Origin: a virus
Virus record (IMG/VR): IMGVR_UViG_3300043444_000257
Coordinates: 1-64,000 of that record
DNA: 64,000 bases
Reading direction: 5' to 3' (one strand)
Notes under the pieces: model-generated
Database searches by the model: none
Told to the model about the DNA's origin: nothing
Seen by the model: only the letters and a program-made list of their open reading frames with translations
Shown: positions 1 through 12,200 of the stretch, piece after piece
Layout: every line of letters begins with the position of its first letter
How positions within the stretch are numbered: the stretch's first letter is position 1
Position numbers and translations under genes: made by a program

Positions 1-448
1 TTTGGTTAAGTGTATCGAGAATACTAGCTACCCTTAATCCGCTAACGCCTTGAGAAGCTGAATAAGCCGGAGCCAATAATATAGTAGTTGTTCCATCAAA
101 GAAATAAAGCTGTCGATCAACGTCGTTAAACCAAAGGTCTCCAACACCAAGATTTGAAGGCTGTGTGTTGGAAATAGTTGCCGAGCTAACTGGTTGGAAT
201 CCTGTTCCGCTATAAACTTTTAATTTTAATTCAGCTACATCGAACCAAATCTGACCTCTTACAGGATGTGTTGGTCTAGTTGTGCTGGCAAAATTTTCTA
301 GAAGTTTGATAAAATTTTCATTTAGTGCTTCGCCGAACCCGCTGTAATTTTTACCTATAAGAGTTAGATCTGTGCTGAGTTGATCAACTTGCCCGTCAGC
401 TACAGTTGCTACAATCGTTCCGTCTGTTTTATTAATTTGATAGGCCAT
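1..448 (-). CDS. Tail fibre-like virion protein, N-terminal part (3' end outside window)
   Basis: I translated this reading frame by hand from the ATG at 448 down to base 1 and found no stop, so the gene continues beyond the left edge. It follows the 710-aa fibre gene by 12 bases, with a weak GAG-type ribosome site. The N-terminal region contains LLENFAS, then P-x-H-P-V-R-G-Q-I-W, then GDLW and a Q-L-Y-F-F-D-G-T segment. The same layout occurs near the N-terminus of the neighbouring 710-aa protein (LLENFAS, PVEGQIW, GELW, QLRIYTG). The two are therefore paralogous at their N-termini, which is probably the part that attaches to the baseplate or to another fibre. It is the last gene of the minus-strand baseplate operon visible here. 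The role is inferred from paralogy and context; the receptor-binding part is not visible. Confidence 0.8.
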   Translation of the reverse strand, partial: MAYQINKTDGTIVATVADGQVDQLSTDLTLIGKNYSGFGEALNENFIKLLENFASTTRPTHPVRGQIWFDVAELKLKVYSGTGFQPVSSATISNTQPSNLGVGDLWFNDVDRQLYFFDGTTTILLAPAYSASQGVSGLRVASILDTLNQ

Positions 449-460
449 ATTTTAACTCAA

Positions 461-2593
461 TTATGTCGTTGTTGTAGTAGTAAATGCTGGAGGACCAGAT
501 CTGATAATGTAATTCAATGTTAAGAAAGGATTCATTATACCAACTGCTGTTCCTAAAGCAAAACTTGGATCTGGTTTTTTGATACCGCCCGAGTCTTGTA
601 AGTATTGCATCTGACCAGGAGCTGTTGGACCAAGTCCAGTTGATGCAGGGGGATTAATCGCAGTATCATACTTGACTACAGAATATTGTATTCCGTTATA
701 ATTTAAACTATGGCTGTGTTCTGGTAGGTTACCTAATGTTAGTGTAACAGAACTTTGTCCAGCGTCTCCACCAAGGATCTGTGCTTTTGTGTCAGGAACC
801 CTACTAGCTGTTCCGCCGCCGCCGTCAACATAGCCTCCAAGACTGTTAGGAACAGTAACACCATTATCCATATTGTCACGACCTAGAGCGAATCTACCTC
901 TTAGGTCGGGAAGTCTAAATGTGTTAACGCCAACTAATGCTGTTGTTCCGTTATATGTAGTTCCTATCACATCGTATAACTCTGGATACTTAGCTTTCTC
1001 AACTTCAGAACCATCGCAGAGTAAAAATCCATACGGTGCTGTTGAACCTGCATATGGAAGTATTGCACCCAATGGTAACCCGAGGTCTCCAATAAATGTA
1101 TCTCTGGTTTGTTTTAACAATCCTGAAGAAGCACCAGTAGCTTCGCTGGCTCTGTATGTTAATATAAAATCTGTTGCTTTTGATACGTTCGGAGCAGGAG
1201 TAGGTTTACCCGAGATAATGTTAGCAGTCAACGTGGTAGTGAAAACCTTCGAATAACTTCCTACCTGACCGTCAAATTGAATCGCAGGGCTAACAACGTC
1301 TCCAGAAAGTTGAAAGGTCGTAACACGCTTTAAGTTAGTAGCCGTGTTAGCATTTCCGTTAATATTTCCGTTTAACACACCTTCGATTTGATCCGCTATG
1401 AGTGTCTTAGCTCTTACTGTGTTCCATCTCTTTAATTCGGTTCCAGAATCATATGTATCTGTAACTTTCGGCTGTATTGATGTAACCTGTGTTATTCCAG
1501 CAACATCTAATGTTGTTCCAACTAACAAATTTTTAGTTATTGCTGCGCCACCTGCTACTCTTAGAGATCCGTTATTTAAATTGCTGCTCTCTGAATTATT
1601 AGAAACGATCAAAGAACCAGTTAATGCGATATTTCCATCAACGTCAAGTTCTTGATCTGGGGCAGCTTTGTTAATTCCAACTTTATTATCTAGAATTCTT
1701 AGAATAGTGCTAGGAGTTCCGTTTCTATTAACTTGCAGATCTAATGAACTACCTGCTGCGGAGTTATAAACTTTAGCGGCGGTTGGAGAAGTTGATAGAT
1801 TAAATGTTCCGTCAATACCTAAAGTTATACCGCTGTTATTTCTAATATTAAAAGCATAGTCAGTTGTATTTGTTACATCTGATCTTAAAAATTTTCCAGA
1901 AGCTATCGCGGTTCCGTCAATGTTTAATGCATCTGCACTAGATGCTGTTCCGTATAATTTAGGAAGGTTACCGCCTACAAATTTTTCGATCTCAGCAGTA
2001 GTCAACGGAGTATTAATATTGATACCAGATTTAACTGTTACAAAACCAGATATCTCAACCTTAGGAGTAAAGCTATCTTTTGAAAATATAATTACAGGCA
2101 CATCGGCCAAATAAAATATTAAAACTGATCTTTCAATGTTATCAGAGTCTGCTATCTTTTCAACTGCCGGACCATATCTTAATCCGTCTACAGAACTCTC
2201 TGTAGGACCAACTAGAATCCATCGTGTTCCTGTATAAATTCTTAACTGTTGGTTAGTAGTATCAACCCACAATTCTCCAACTTTAGATGTTTCGACACTT
2301 GGTTCTGTAGCTGATTTCTGTATGTTCGAAGCTGCTTTCCAATTAGTGTTGTCCCAAACCATCATTATGCCGTTGGTGCTGTCATACCAAATCTGTCCCT
2401 CGACAGGGTTTACTGGCTGCGTTCCGCTGGCAAAATTTTCTAATAGGTGTAAAAAGTTTTCAGCTATGATCTGTCCATAACCGGTGACGTTTCTTCCAGG
2501 GAAAATTAAACTAGTATCTGTGCTCGATGTGTTATCGAATACAGTAACTGGGCTTTTATTGTCTTTGTCTGTAAAATTTACGATATATGGCAT
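461..2593 (-). CDS. Short tail fibre-like protein with phage tail collar domain
   Basis: A 710-aa virion protein. Residues about 30-130 carry the LLENFAS...GQIWYD...GELWVD module shared with the next gene. The middle is a repetitive fibre-type region with a V-G-I-N-x-x-x-P-x-x-x-L-D-V-D-G motif, typical of trimeric fibre shafts. Near residues 520-600 lies a classic tail collar domain: G-A-I-L-P-Y-A-G, then GFLLCDGSEV, Y-P-E-L-Y, and F-R-L-P-D-L-R-G-R-F-A-L-G. The collar domain is the family seen in T4 gp12, where it belongs to the short fibre that locks the baseplate on the cell surface. The protein ends in a run of threonines. A GAGG ribosome site precedes ATG 2593, 3 bases after the upstream stop. 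Equivalence to gp12 is an inference from the domain and operon position, not from whole-length similarity. Confidence 0.85.
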   Translation of the reverse strand: MPYIVNFTDKDNKSPVTVFDNTSSTDTSLIFPGRNVTGYGQIIAENFLHLLENFASGTQPVNPVEGQIWYDSTNGIMMVWDNTNWKAASNIQKSATEPSVETSKVGELWVDTTNQQLRIYTGTRWILVGPTESSVDGLRYGPAVEKIADSDNIERSVLIFYLADVPVIIFSKDSFTPKVEISGFVTVKSGININTPLTTAEIEKFVGGNLPKLYGTASSADALNIDGTAIASGKFLRSDVTNTTDYAFNIRNNSGITLGIDGTFNLSTSPTAAKVYNSAAGSSLDLQVNRNGTPSTILRILDNKVGINKAAPDQELDVDGNIALTGSLIVSNNSESSNLNNGSLRVAGGAAITKNLLVGTTLDVAGITQVTSIQPKVTDTYDSGTELKRWNTVRAKTLIADQIEGVLNGNINGNANTATNLKRVTTFQLSGDVVSPAIQFDGQVGSYSKVFTTTLTANIISGKPTPAPNVSKATDFILTYRASEATGASSGLLKQTRDTFIGDLGLPLGAILPYAGSTAPYGFLLCDGSEVEKAKYPELYDVIGTTYNGTTALVGVNTFRLPDLRGRFALGRDNMDNGVTVPNSLGGYVDGGGGTASRVPDTKAQILGGDAGQSSVTLTLGNLPEHSHSLNYNGIQYSVVKYDTAINPPASTGLGPTAPGQMQYLQDSGGIKKPDPSFALGTAVGIMNPFLTLNYIIRSGPPAFTTTTTT

Positions 2594-2596
2594 TTA

Positions 2597-3265
2597 TTAA
2601 ACCTCAGTAAAACCAGTTAAGCTCTGGCATCGAATAGTATAATCGATCTGTATCAATCTGTTTAATGATTTTTGCACAGGGTGGAAGATAACATGAGTTA
2701 AAAGTTTCCCGCTACCAGATGGATCGTAACCTTTAAGACCAAGTTCGTCGAATACAAAGTTACCACTTAGATCTACCGAATTGTCAAATGCTTCTTGATC
2801 TAATGGTTCGCCATAATCTAACAAACAAGAAACTAAAATATCGCTGTAAGTTGCTCCGCTGATGTGCCTAACTTCCATCTTATTTCTAACCGGATCTAGG
2901 TTCTCAGCAGCATTAGCGTCAACTACCTTTTTGTAAGTTTGATTATAAAGACTAGAATTAACACCGATAGTGTTTGGTGTTAGATAAGTTATTAATCCTG
3001 TAGGATCTACAGAAGTTCCACCAGTTCCAAAAACCATCTCATAGATAAACCCTTGACCTTGATTACTCAAGCTCTGGACCATAGCTACACTCATATTTTC
3101 ATAATGAATAGCGTTTCTTTTATCTATAAAGACTTCTCCTGAACTAGGATCAAAAATTTTGATATGCCCTTCAAAGTGGAACCCTCCGGTTTCGTTAGGG
3201 CGTTTTTCGGGCTGATTTAATTCGGTTTTTTCTGGCATTTTAGTCTCTTTTGATTCCGTCATCAT
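2597..3265 (-). CDS. Virion structural protein of unknown role, between giant protein and fibre
   Basis: A 222-aa protein whose family I do not recognise with certainty. After a charged, proline-rich N-terminus it has a predicted beta-rich body beginning G-H-I-K-I-F-D-P-S-S-G-E-V. It has no transmembrane segment or signal peptide. It sits inside the baseplate/fibre operon, 4 bases after the 4554-aa gene and 3 bases before the collar fibre, so a baseplate or fibre-connector role is plausible. The start is uncertain. ATG 3265 has no ribosome site. ATG 3238 (residue 10, M-P-E-K) is preceded by AAAGAG at good spacing and lies downstream of a late-promoter-like box at 3267-3274, so the shorter form of 213 aa may be the real one. 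Confidence 0.75.
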   Translation of the reverse strand: MMTESKETKMPEKTELNQPEKRPNETGGFHFEGHIKIFDPSSGEVFIDKRNAIHYENMSVAMVQSLSNQGQGFIYEMVFGTGGTSVDPTGLITYLTPNTIGVNSSLYNQTYKKVVDANAAENLDPVRNKMEVRHISGATYSDILVSCLLDYGEPLDQEAFDNSVDLSGNFVFDELGLKGYDPSGSGKLLTHVIFHPVQKSLNRLIQIDYTIRCQSLTGFTEV

Positions 3266-3266
3266 G

Positions 3267-3274
3267 TATTTATT
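3267..3274 (-). promoter_or_regulatory. Possible T4-type late promoter box (AATAAATA)
   Basis: The minus strand reads AATAAATA, one or two bases from the T4 late consensus TATAAATA. It lies over the stop of the 4554-aa gene and only 1 base before ATG 3265. It could serve the 222-aa gene only if that gene starts at the internal ATG 3238. A chance match in AT-rich DNA is possible. Confidence 0.3.
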
Positions 3275-6200
3275 CTGGCAAATCGCTAGCTCCTTGTGCT
3301 ATGAATTTGGCTATAGTAGTAGCTGAATCTAACAAGCTAACACCGTTGCTGGCTGTGGATTCGCCTCTCTCATACCATAATTTTCCTGTTTTCTTGATAA
3401 CAGATATCCTAGTTCCTGCCGAAACTGCTTCTGTTAATCTAATATAGTTTGTAGTTCCATTTACAGAAAACTCTGCTTCTAAAGTTTTATCAGCAGCAGG
3501 ACTGAAAGATCCCAACGACTCGTCATAGACTGCTATTGGATCTTTACGTAATCTGCGACCTCCAACAAAAACTTCTAGTTGATCACATGGCCCGTAAGTT
3601 GACGGGATCGTATCTCTATACCAAGAATTTCTAGATGATTTAGATGGAGTATATTCTAAAGGCCCTATCAATACAGTGCTGCCGTCGCTGATAAAATCAA
3701 CTCTATCTTGAGTTTCGTTATATGGTATCATGTTTTGATATCCAATATCAATAACTCTTGATTCTGCTGGATGTAGAACTGCGATAGCTGTTCCTAAACT
3801 GCCTCGGCGTAGCTGAGAAATAACGTTTCCTGAAATATTCATATATTCTATTTTTTCACCGTTTATATGCAATACTCCGGGAATATTTCTAGAAGGTATA
3901 GGCTCTGTTAAACCGCTAGCATCATTGACTTCTAAACTAGTATCATAATAATTCAACTGTTTAACTAGCTTAACATCGTTGATAGAATATCTACTAAATT
4001 TGTAACCGTTTAACATGTCTTTGTAGATTTCAAAACCGCTAGGAGTTCTATAAGTTTTGTCTCCAAATAAAACTATTTTTATTAGATCAACAACGGTAGT
4101 ATCTTGTGTAAGATATACAGCGTTCCTTCCGAGGTCAACATAATAATCTTGATCCCTAGTTAATCTAATACCGTTCTTATATACCCATACATAATCGATA
4201 GATAACGGAGTATAGTCTAATCTGTATTTTACTTTACCGCCTGTGTATTCGTCTGATACCATTTTCAATGAAGGATATTCAGAGAACCAAGTCACAACAA
4301 TCTCATCTTCATCTACTAAAGGATATGTATCGATAATAACGATGTTGTTGCCGTCTATATAATATTCAGCACGGAAATCATTTTCGATAACAATAACATC
4401 TCCAACAGTTAACACAGACGGAACTATAGTTAATTCTTTTGAAGTTCCATCATAGTTATAGTCTTCAACGAAAGTTTTTAATTCTCCGTTAATGAATAAT
4501 CTTAAATTTGTTGGGAGAATAGTTCCTGCTGGTTCAAATGGATCTTTGCCTAATTCAAAGATGTTATTAGTTCCGTCATATACGGAGTTGACTGTGTCTA
4601 CTCCTTTTAACGCTCTTCCATTGACTTCGACTATGATAGAAGATAGAGATGATGCTCTTTGTAGGTTTACAAATTTATCTAGATCAAAACTTCGTGTGCT
4701 TCCTTCATAGGTAACTGTCTGTCGATTAACCCTAACAACTGACAATCCTGTTGAGTCAACGTCAAAGTTAGCACCTAATGCTATTATCTTAACGATACTC
4801 CTTGCAGAAGGTTTTATACTAAACTGAGCTACTGTTTTATTTGTTAAGGCAAAATTTCCTGTGCTGTTTATAAATCCAATATCTGTTTGAATTCCATCGA
4901 CTGTTACAAATACAGCACTAGTATCAATATAGTTAGCATTGGTTAAGAATAATGCTGTATCGCCATCTGCTTCATATTCTTGATAATCCAACAATGATAA
5001 GCCGCCGACACTTACAGCGATAATTTCTATTATCTTATTAGCATCTGGAGCTATTGGAAACTCTATCTGATTTAATTTAAAATCAATAGCGTAGTCAGTT
5101 TGCTTTACTTTATCGATGTAAATTAAAATAGATTGTTTTTCTAGAACATTTATACCAATGTCAAAGAATCTAGTCGAACCATCGGAAACCAATACAGTGG
5201 ATTGTATAGCCGACGATCCTGTTATCGTTGTTTGGAATACTTTAATAGATACACTGTCTAATACCTGTCCGGGAATATTTTCTTCCGGTGCAGGAACTTG
5301 GTCAGGTGATATAAACTTGCCACCTTCTATAGCTATTTCTTCTGCTGTAGTTCCAGTAGCAGTAGCATACGCACCGCTCATAGCACTTAATGATCCTCCG
5401 CTTATCTTAGTATCTAAAATATTTGGATCATTAACTACGACAGAACCGTCACTCTCTGCAGGTCTGAATATCAAAGTATCACCTGTAAATGTCTGGATAT
5501 AATCACCGATTTCTACAACTTTGGTAGATCCATCACCTACAAACGTTGGCATTTCTGCATTTGGATTCACTGCATATGAACTATCTAATGCCGGTGTCCA
5601 ATACGGATCGTCTATTCTTTTTGTGATTTGTTCATTATATCTTTTGATATAAACGTTGATTTGTTGTCCTTCTGCTGGTGTGTAAGGTAACACAACATAA
5701 TTTGTCGAACCGTCTGCGATATGATAATAATCTGAACTAGGTTCTACACTATCCCAGTTATCTGTAAACCACGGAAGGGCATCCCAACCGCCGGTAACAT
5801 CAAACGTAGTTCCTTGAATAGAAACTCCGCCAAAATCAATACCGGTCATTAGTTGACCCAACTCGTCTCCTATCATTCCGCTTGTAGGAGCATAATATTT
5901 TTCAATTCTGTTAATACTGTCTAGTAACTCGTCATTCTTCTGATACGAGATTGTTATGATATCATTCCTGGAAGGAACATCAACAAATCGTATTTTGCCT
6001 TTTAATATCGTGTATTCGCCAACAGACGTTGTATACAGATCAACACTATATTCGCTGGTCAATATAATTTGGTCGTTTTTCTTTATAGAAATTTTACTTT
6101 TATCTCTTGTCGGAGCATAACTTAAATCAAACACCGCAGTAAATCCATCAGCAGTGAAAGTTTGAGAATGAGATAAGTTTGAGTAAATTCCTTGCTTGGC

Positions 6201-9200
6201 TAATCTATCAAATTTAATTTTTAAATCGAATGTTCTAGCTTTTGTATCGCCAAGGATAGGAACTGCTCTAGCTTTTCTATATCCTGTAGCATTTCCACCA
6301 ACTAAAGTAACTGTTGGTGCTCTTGTATAACCAGAACCTGCGGTTAGAACCTTAATACCAGACACTGTGCCGTTTGAAATAAAGGCCTGTGCTGTTGCAC
6401 CTGTGCCGTCTCCATCTATGACAACCCTCGGCGCAGTTACGTATTCTTCTCCGCCGTCGGCTACTTGCATGTCAACAATAGAAAAACCTCTATTTTCTTT
6501 CCACCACTTCCACGGGTATGAATCGATCGTAGAATTTGTTTCTGTGATAGGAATAATTTTTCCTTCTATTTCTACATACGCCGCTGGTAGGTCAAAGTCC
6601 GTCGCAGCCATTCCTAAAGGTTCTACAGTATCGTATCGGCTGATGTATTGTCTTACTGTTGATCGATATGGTTTGACTTCATCGATGTAGTCTTGGAAAT
6701 TTTCTAGATTATCATTTTTATAATTTAATCTTTGTTCCAAAGGACCGATATTGTGAATAGCATTCAAGAAACTGGTTTTAAATGCCCAATCAACATATAA
6801 TTGTTCTGAAAATACATAACGTATGCAAGTAAAAAATAGTTTATTCCATTCTACTGCGTAATCGTTTACAAAGATATCTTCTTTTATAGCATTGAGGATA
6901 TTTCTCAATTCTTTAGCATTTTCAATATCATAGAATCCAGTATCAAAGCTAGAAACATTGTCGTAACCAATACCTGCGTTATTGATATTATAAAGAGTAT
7001 CTTTTAATTGAATTGTTCCTCGTTGACGAGCTACTAACATATATTTGTCAGCGAAAGTTGTAGCGTCGTCTGAGATTTTTTCAAACCAAGCCCATCCACC
7101 GCTGGCATATTCTTTTACTCGAATAACATCTCCGATTTCTACAGAGATCGTTGGTTCTTCAAATACTTGGAAGATTTCTTTAACAAGTCTTGTTCCAATA
7201 CCATAGCCATCTTTATACCAATCAGCGTATTCCCAGTATCTAGTAGTGTCAAACGCCTGCGATGCACTTCTAAAGAAAGTTTTTCTTACATCATCCCAGG
7301 CATATATGCTCCAGAAACCATTAGCAGTAGCATCGGCGCTGACTAATACAGAAAACTGTCTAACTGTTACCACTGCTGAATTATATCTCTTTCCACGAGA
7401 ATCGATTCTAACAGAAGTTATCCTACCTTGATTATCTATGATAGCTGTAGCTTTTGCACCCTGCCCGTCACCATCAATCACTACAGGAGGAGATACTTTA
7501 TATCCTGCACCAGAATCTAAAATATCTATAGTATCAACTTCTCCGTCGACAATATTAATTTGCAATCTTGCCTGCTTAGTTCTAACTGTTCCCACAACTG
7601 CTAAATCATTATAAGTGTCAACAGTTACATCATACAGATTTAAAGCTTCGCCGGGTGCTTCGTCAACTAAATTTAAATTCTTATAATCGATTGTATCAGC
7701 AAATGCTTGAGATTTTAAAATCGTATTAACTCTATCAACAACTATTTTTAATACGGCTAACCTGTCAACAAACATACTCTGACGAGGTCTGAAGGAAACA
7801 CCATATTTTTGCTTAATAGGCAATGACGGATCTGGGACTCGATTACCTGCTTGATCGTATCCTATTAAACTATCAAACCATTTAGTTTCTAATTTTTCAG
7901 AAGGTAAACTTTCAGCCATGCCATCAGATAACAGTTGATATTCATTGTGGATCGGATTGAGATCTGATTTATCTTTTCTAAATTCTAAGTTTATTACCGC
8001 AGTAGACGATGTCATCACTGATGGTAAATTATAGGTTAAGATCTTATCTTTGTCTATTAACGCTATAAATGCTGTTCCCGATGCTGCTGGATTCAAAATT
8101 AAATTTGCCACTGCCGCAGCAGATATTTTTCTACCAGGTAGATTTGAAGGAACAATAACTTTATTTTTTACCCAATAATAATATAAAGTATCTGTAGGTT
8201 GTCCGGCAGAATTGAAAAGATATTTCACAGAATAAACATCGTCATTAGGATATAACGGTTGACCGGAAATTCCTTCGGCTATTCCCTCGTTTGTATCTGC
8301 TAGTGCAGACCATTCGCTAGGTAATAACAGAGTTTCGACCCACTCATAAACATCTATTGTTGAACCTTCAGCTAAAGTATTCCAGTTACCTAGTCTATAT
8401 GATAGATCACCTTGTTCGTAATCTTTCCATTTTGCTGTTGCTAGATTCCACCATAGATATCCGACATTTTTTGTAGTCCACGCAGTTTCAAGATCAACAA
8501 CTTGATCGGCTGTGCCGATTGTATAAACCGCTGGATCAAAAGAAGTTTTAAATTTAATCTCAGATTCTGCGGAATTTAAAATTTTTAACTTTGCATGATC
8601 AACATAGTCTAATTCTTGTATCTTATAATTCTTTTCTGTATCATATAAAGATATGCTCTTGATCATAGCAATATCCACTGTTTCGGTTTGCTGACCTATA
8701 ACATTTAAAGAATTAACCGACTGATCTTTCTTAAACAGTCTCACATTTCCGGTCTTGGCTCCGGTGATTGAATTTTTGTAATCCGGCGAGCCTACAACGA
8801 TCGATGATGCGCTAACGTCTACGCTGTAACCAAAACTTTCAAACGGAGTAAAATCAGTTTCTAATTTTTCTGCTAAGAAATAAATTCCGTCTTTGATTTC
8901 AAACACATAAGCAGCACCGCTGTAGCCTTGGCTTTCGATAAATTTTGTTCTACCTTTATCGAAAGTAGTGCCTAATGTTGTATCTAATCTAGTCGGAATA
9001 ATAAACGGAGCATTCTTAGCTCCCACCACGATTTTTTCTGTGTTGGCACTTATTTGAACATTTTGACCAAAGTATTCGTTTGGATACTGTTCGTAACTTT
9101 CAAGTTTTTGTTTTAATCTGTATTCTACTGGGGCATATCCGTCAGTTCTGAAAACATAAACACTACCTTGATTCTGTAAATTAATATCTGCTAATGGGCT

Positions 9201-12200
9201 AGAAACTATTAGTGTTGATCCGCTATAATCTACGTCTAAGCTCCAGCCAAATTGATCTCCCGAACTAATTAAAGATCCAGAATCTATGTCATTTAGATTT
9301 GCCATAGACCCATTGTTAATGGTTTGTTTTAATTGATACAGATCATTGCTGTTTCTTTGATAGATATAAACTTTACCAGACGACTCCGATGAACTGTCTC
9401 CGACGTTTTCCCATGGTAATGATCCCGGTTCTTCATTATAACTTCTAGTGGTCGAGTCTCCGGCTTCTCCATCTCGCTGAATTAATCTGTGATAGATATC
9501 GTCATATTTTACCACATCCCCTTCAACATATTCGATATCAGGTCTCCATATTCCACGATAATTTGCAAAATACTGACCATCACTGTTAGGAGATCCTACT
9601 GCTAATATGCTACCGTCGCGACTCATAGAAAGACTAAAACCAAACTCGTCTCCTTGCTTTACTAATTCAGCAAGTTGAGTTTCGCTGACTAGGCCCAATG
9701 CCAACGTTGATCCGTCGTCGTCTAGTGCAATATTTTGAGGTAACGAACACTGTGTTGATACGGGATCTATTCTTGTCCAGCTTAGAGAATCAACACTAAT
9801 TGTGCTGCCATCACCAAATGTATCTGTGTTAGCTTGCCATAAGCCGCTGTCATACCAAACTATAGACCCTTTAGGATAAAACGATGCTGGGCTAGAATTA
9901 TAAACACCTTTGTAATTTTCGTTTTCTAAGTGTTTCCATTCTCCGGATTCGTAAACATAAAGATATACTCTGCCTCTCTTATCTAAGGCACCAGTGGCTG
10001 ATACAGCCATATAATATTTTGAACCGCTTTGACCTACACATACATCAGATCCAAACGATTCTGCATTAGAAGGTCTCGGGCTGACGAATGAATCCGATAT
10101 AGTCCATTGCTGATTCACATACTCGTAAACGGAAATCATTCCCTGAGCTGTTGAACCTATTCCAGATCCAACCGGTGTTGCCGGAATGTTAACAGCTACC
10201 GTCCAATCTGATAGATCAAAATCTGCTGTGCTACCGTCTGCTCTAACATCCTGAACAGCCTTCCATAATTTTCCTTGATATAAGACAACATCGTCAACTA
10301 GATAATTTTTAGTCGAATCGAATTCTCCAACATAGTCGCTGCGGACATTATTTGCAGAAGGGCTTGCAATTATTAAAAATCTACTGTCGGGCGTGATGGC
10401 CATCTTGGTGCCAAACGATCCCAATACACTGTTTTCTAAACCTGCAGGCGGTGCAACGATTTGTTTAAGAACAAGACCCGAAGGACCTTCTACATAACAC
10501 ATCACATATCCAGAACCAGGTATGCTCGATATAACTTGTTTTAAGTTATCATCATATAAAACTTTTGTTCCGGCATACAAAGGAGTCGTAATACCATATT
10601 CCGAAATAGTTAAATCAGAATATTGATTACTTTTGTTTATAACTTCCCACAGGTCACTACCGTTGTTATCAATCCACAATTTAGAATTATTTTTTAATAA
10701 AGCCATGGATCCAGGAATTATATCTCCATAACTCTTAAATCTTGCTTCTGTTAAAATATAAATTGGTGTGATAGAACTAATATCGTATTCGGGATCTTGT
10801 GCATCAGCTGCTACAGACACAGTTATAGATCTTGTATCAATTGATTCAACTTCAAAGAATCCTGTTAGATTTATTACATCCTTAATACCGACATAATCGC
10901 CGACCACAAAGTTATGAGGCCTAGACAGCGTTACAGTTACCGATGTTCCGGATTTAGAAATGCTATCGATGTTTAATAACGGACTTTGATTAAATCTAAG
11001 AACTGTCCAAGATGGGCTGTCAAATGTTACCCATATATGGCAGTTATCAAACATTTCTTCGATGTTTAAATCAGTAAGATTCTGTCTGTTTTTTATGGTA
11101 TAATCAACTGTTAGGTCATTAACATATCCAGCAGTTTTAACTGGTGGAGTTTCTAGAGATACCGGATTGATATTAGTTGTATACGGAATCGGTTCTATTG
11201 TGAAATCAGCTTTTACGATCCTGTAATTCTGATCTGTGTCAACAGAAGGTTGATATTCAACAAACAATAAAGGCTGTGGATTTAATTCAAAGTGTTGTTT
11301 TAGAATAGTGAATTCTAATTCAGATAATTGATCAGTTCCGCCAAATCTTCCTAAACGGAAAGCCCATTCTTCATTTAAACTAATACTAGTTTCAGTGCTT
11401 CGACTTAGTTTATCAAACACCTTGGTAATAGAATTGATGGTTCCTTTTTCTCTAATAAATCCTTGATAGAGTTGAAATTGAGTCACTGGATCTTCTGCTA
11501 GATTCTGTAGATAATCTCTCTGCTGATATCCAACTGTATGTCTTGCCAGATCTCTCTGCGTTTCTCCAATGCCCTGAGAATCAACATTATAATAGTCGTA
11601 GAATTGGTTTATTCTAAAATCAAAGTTAGGAACTAATTGCTTTTCTGGAGTAGAGTCTAATTTTGTCCATTGAGTTTCATCGAACAATTCTGTTCCATTT
11701 TGATTACTTAAACTGGTCCAGTTATATGATCTATAACTAACTATATCCCCTAGCTTATAATCGGTCCATGGCATCCAAGCATCTATATTAACATTGTCAA
11801 ATAAGAAGCCCGGGCTAGTATAATCCCCGTCCCAATCGATAGTTCTATAACCCTGTGTTTTAATTCTTTCTTGACGATATCCTGTTACCTTATCGTAAAT
11901 TACATCACTGAAAACTGTCTTGTCAGTGAAGATTGCCACATGTTCTTTTAAGACATAATACAATTTTAGATAATAGATACCGTCTGTGGTATTGGTTGTT
12001 TCTACAGTTAACGATTGAAAATCTCTATTAACATTTATAAATCCTGGAGATAACGGCTTACCGTCTACCTTTAAAACATTATAGTCATAGAAACTATCTA
12101 ATAGACTATCTGCTACGCCCACCGGAATAGTTACATACAACTTGTTTGCCGATGGACTTAGGGTCAATAATGATCCAACCATCCAATTTTGTTTTGTCCA

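Noticed and set aside
873-1256. Plus-strand open frames inside the minus-strand fibre and giant genes (also near 5158, 6367, 13051, 25558)
   Set aside because: They lie antisense to well-supported genes, lack ribosome sites and have translations without family features.
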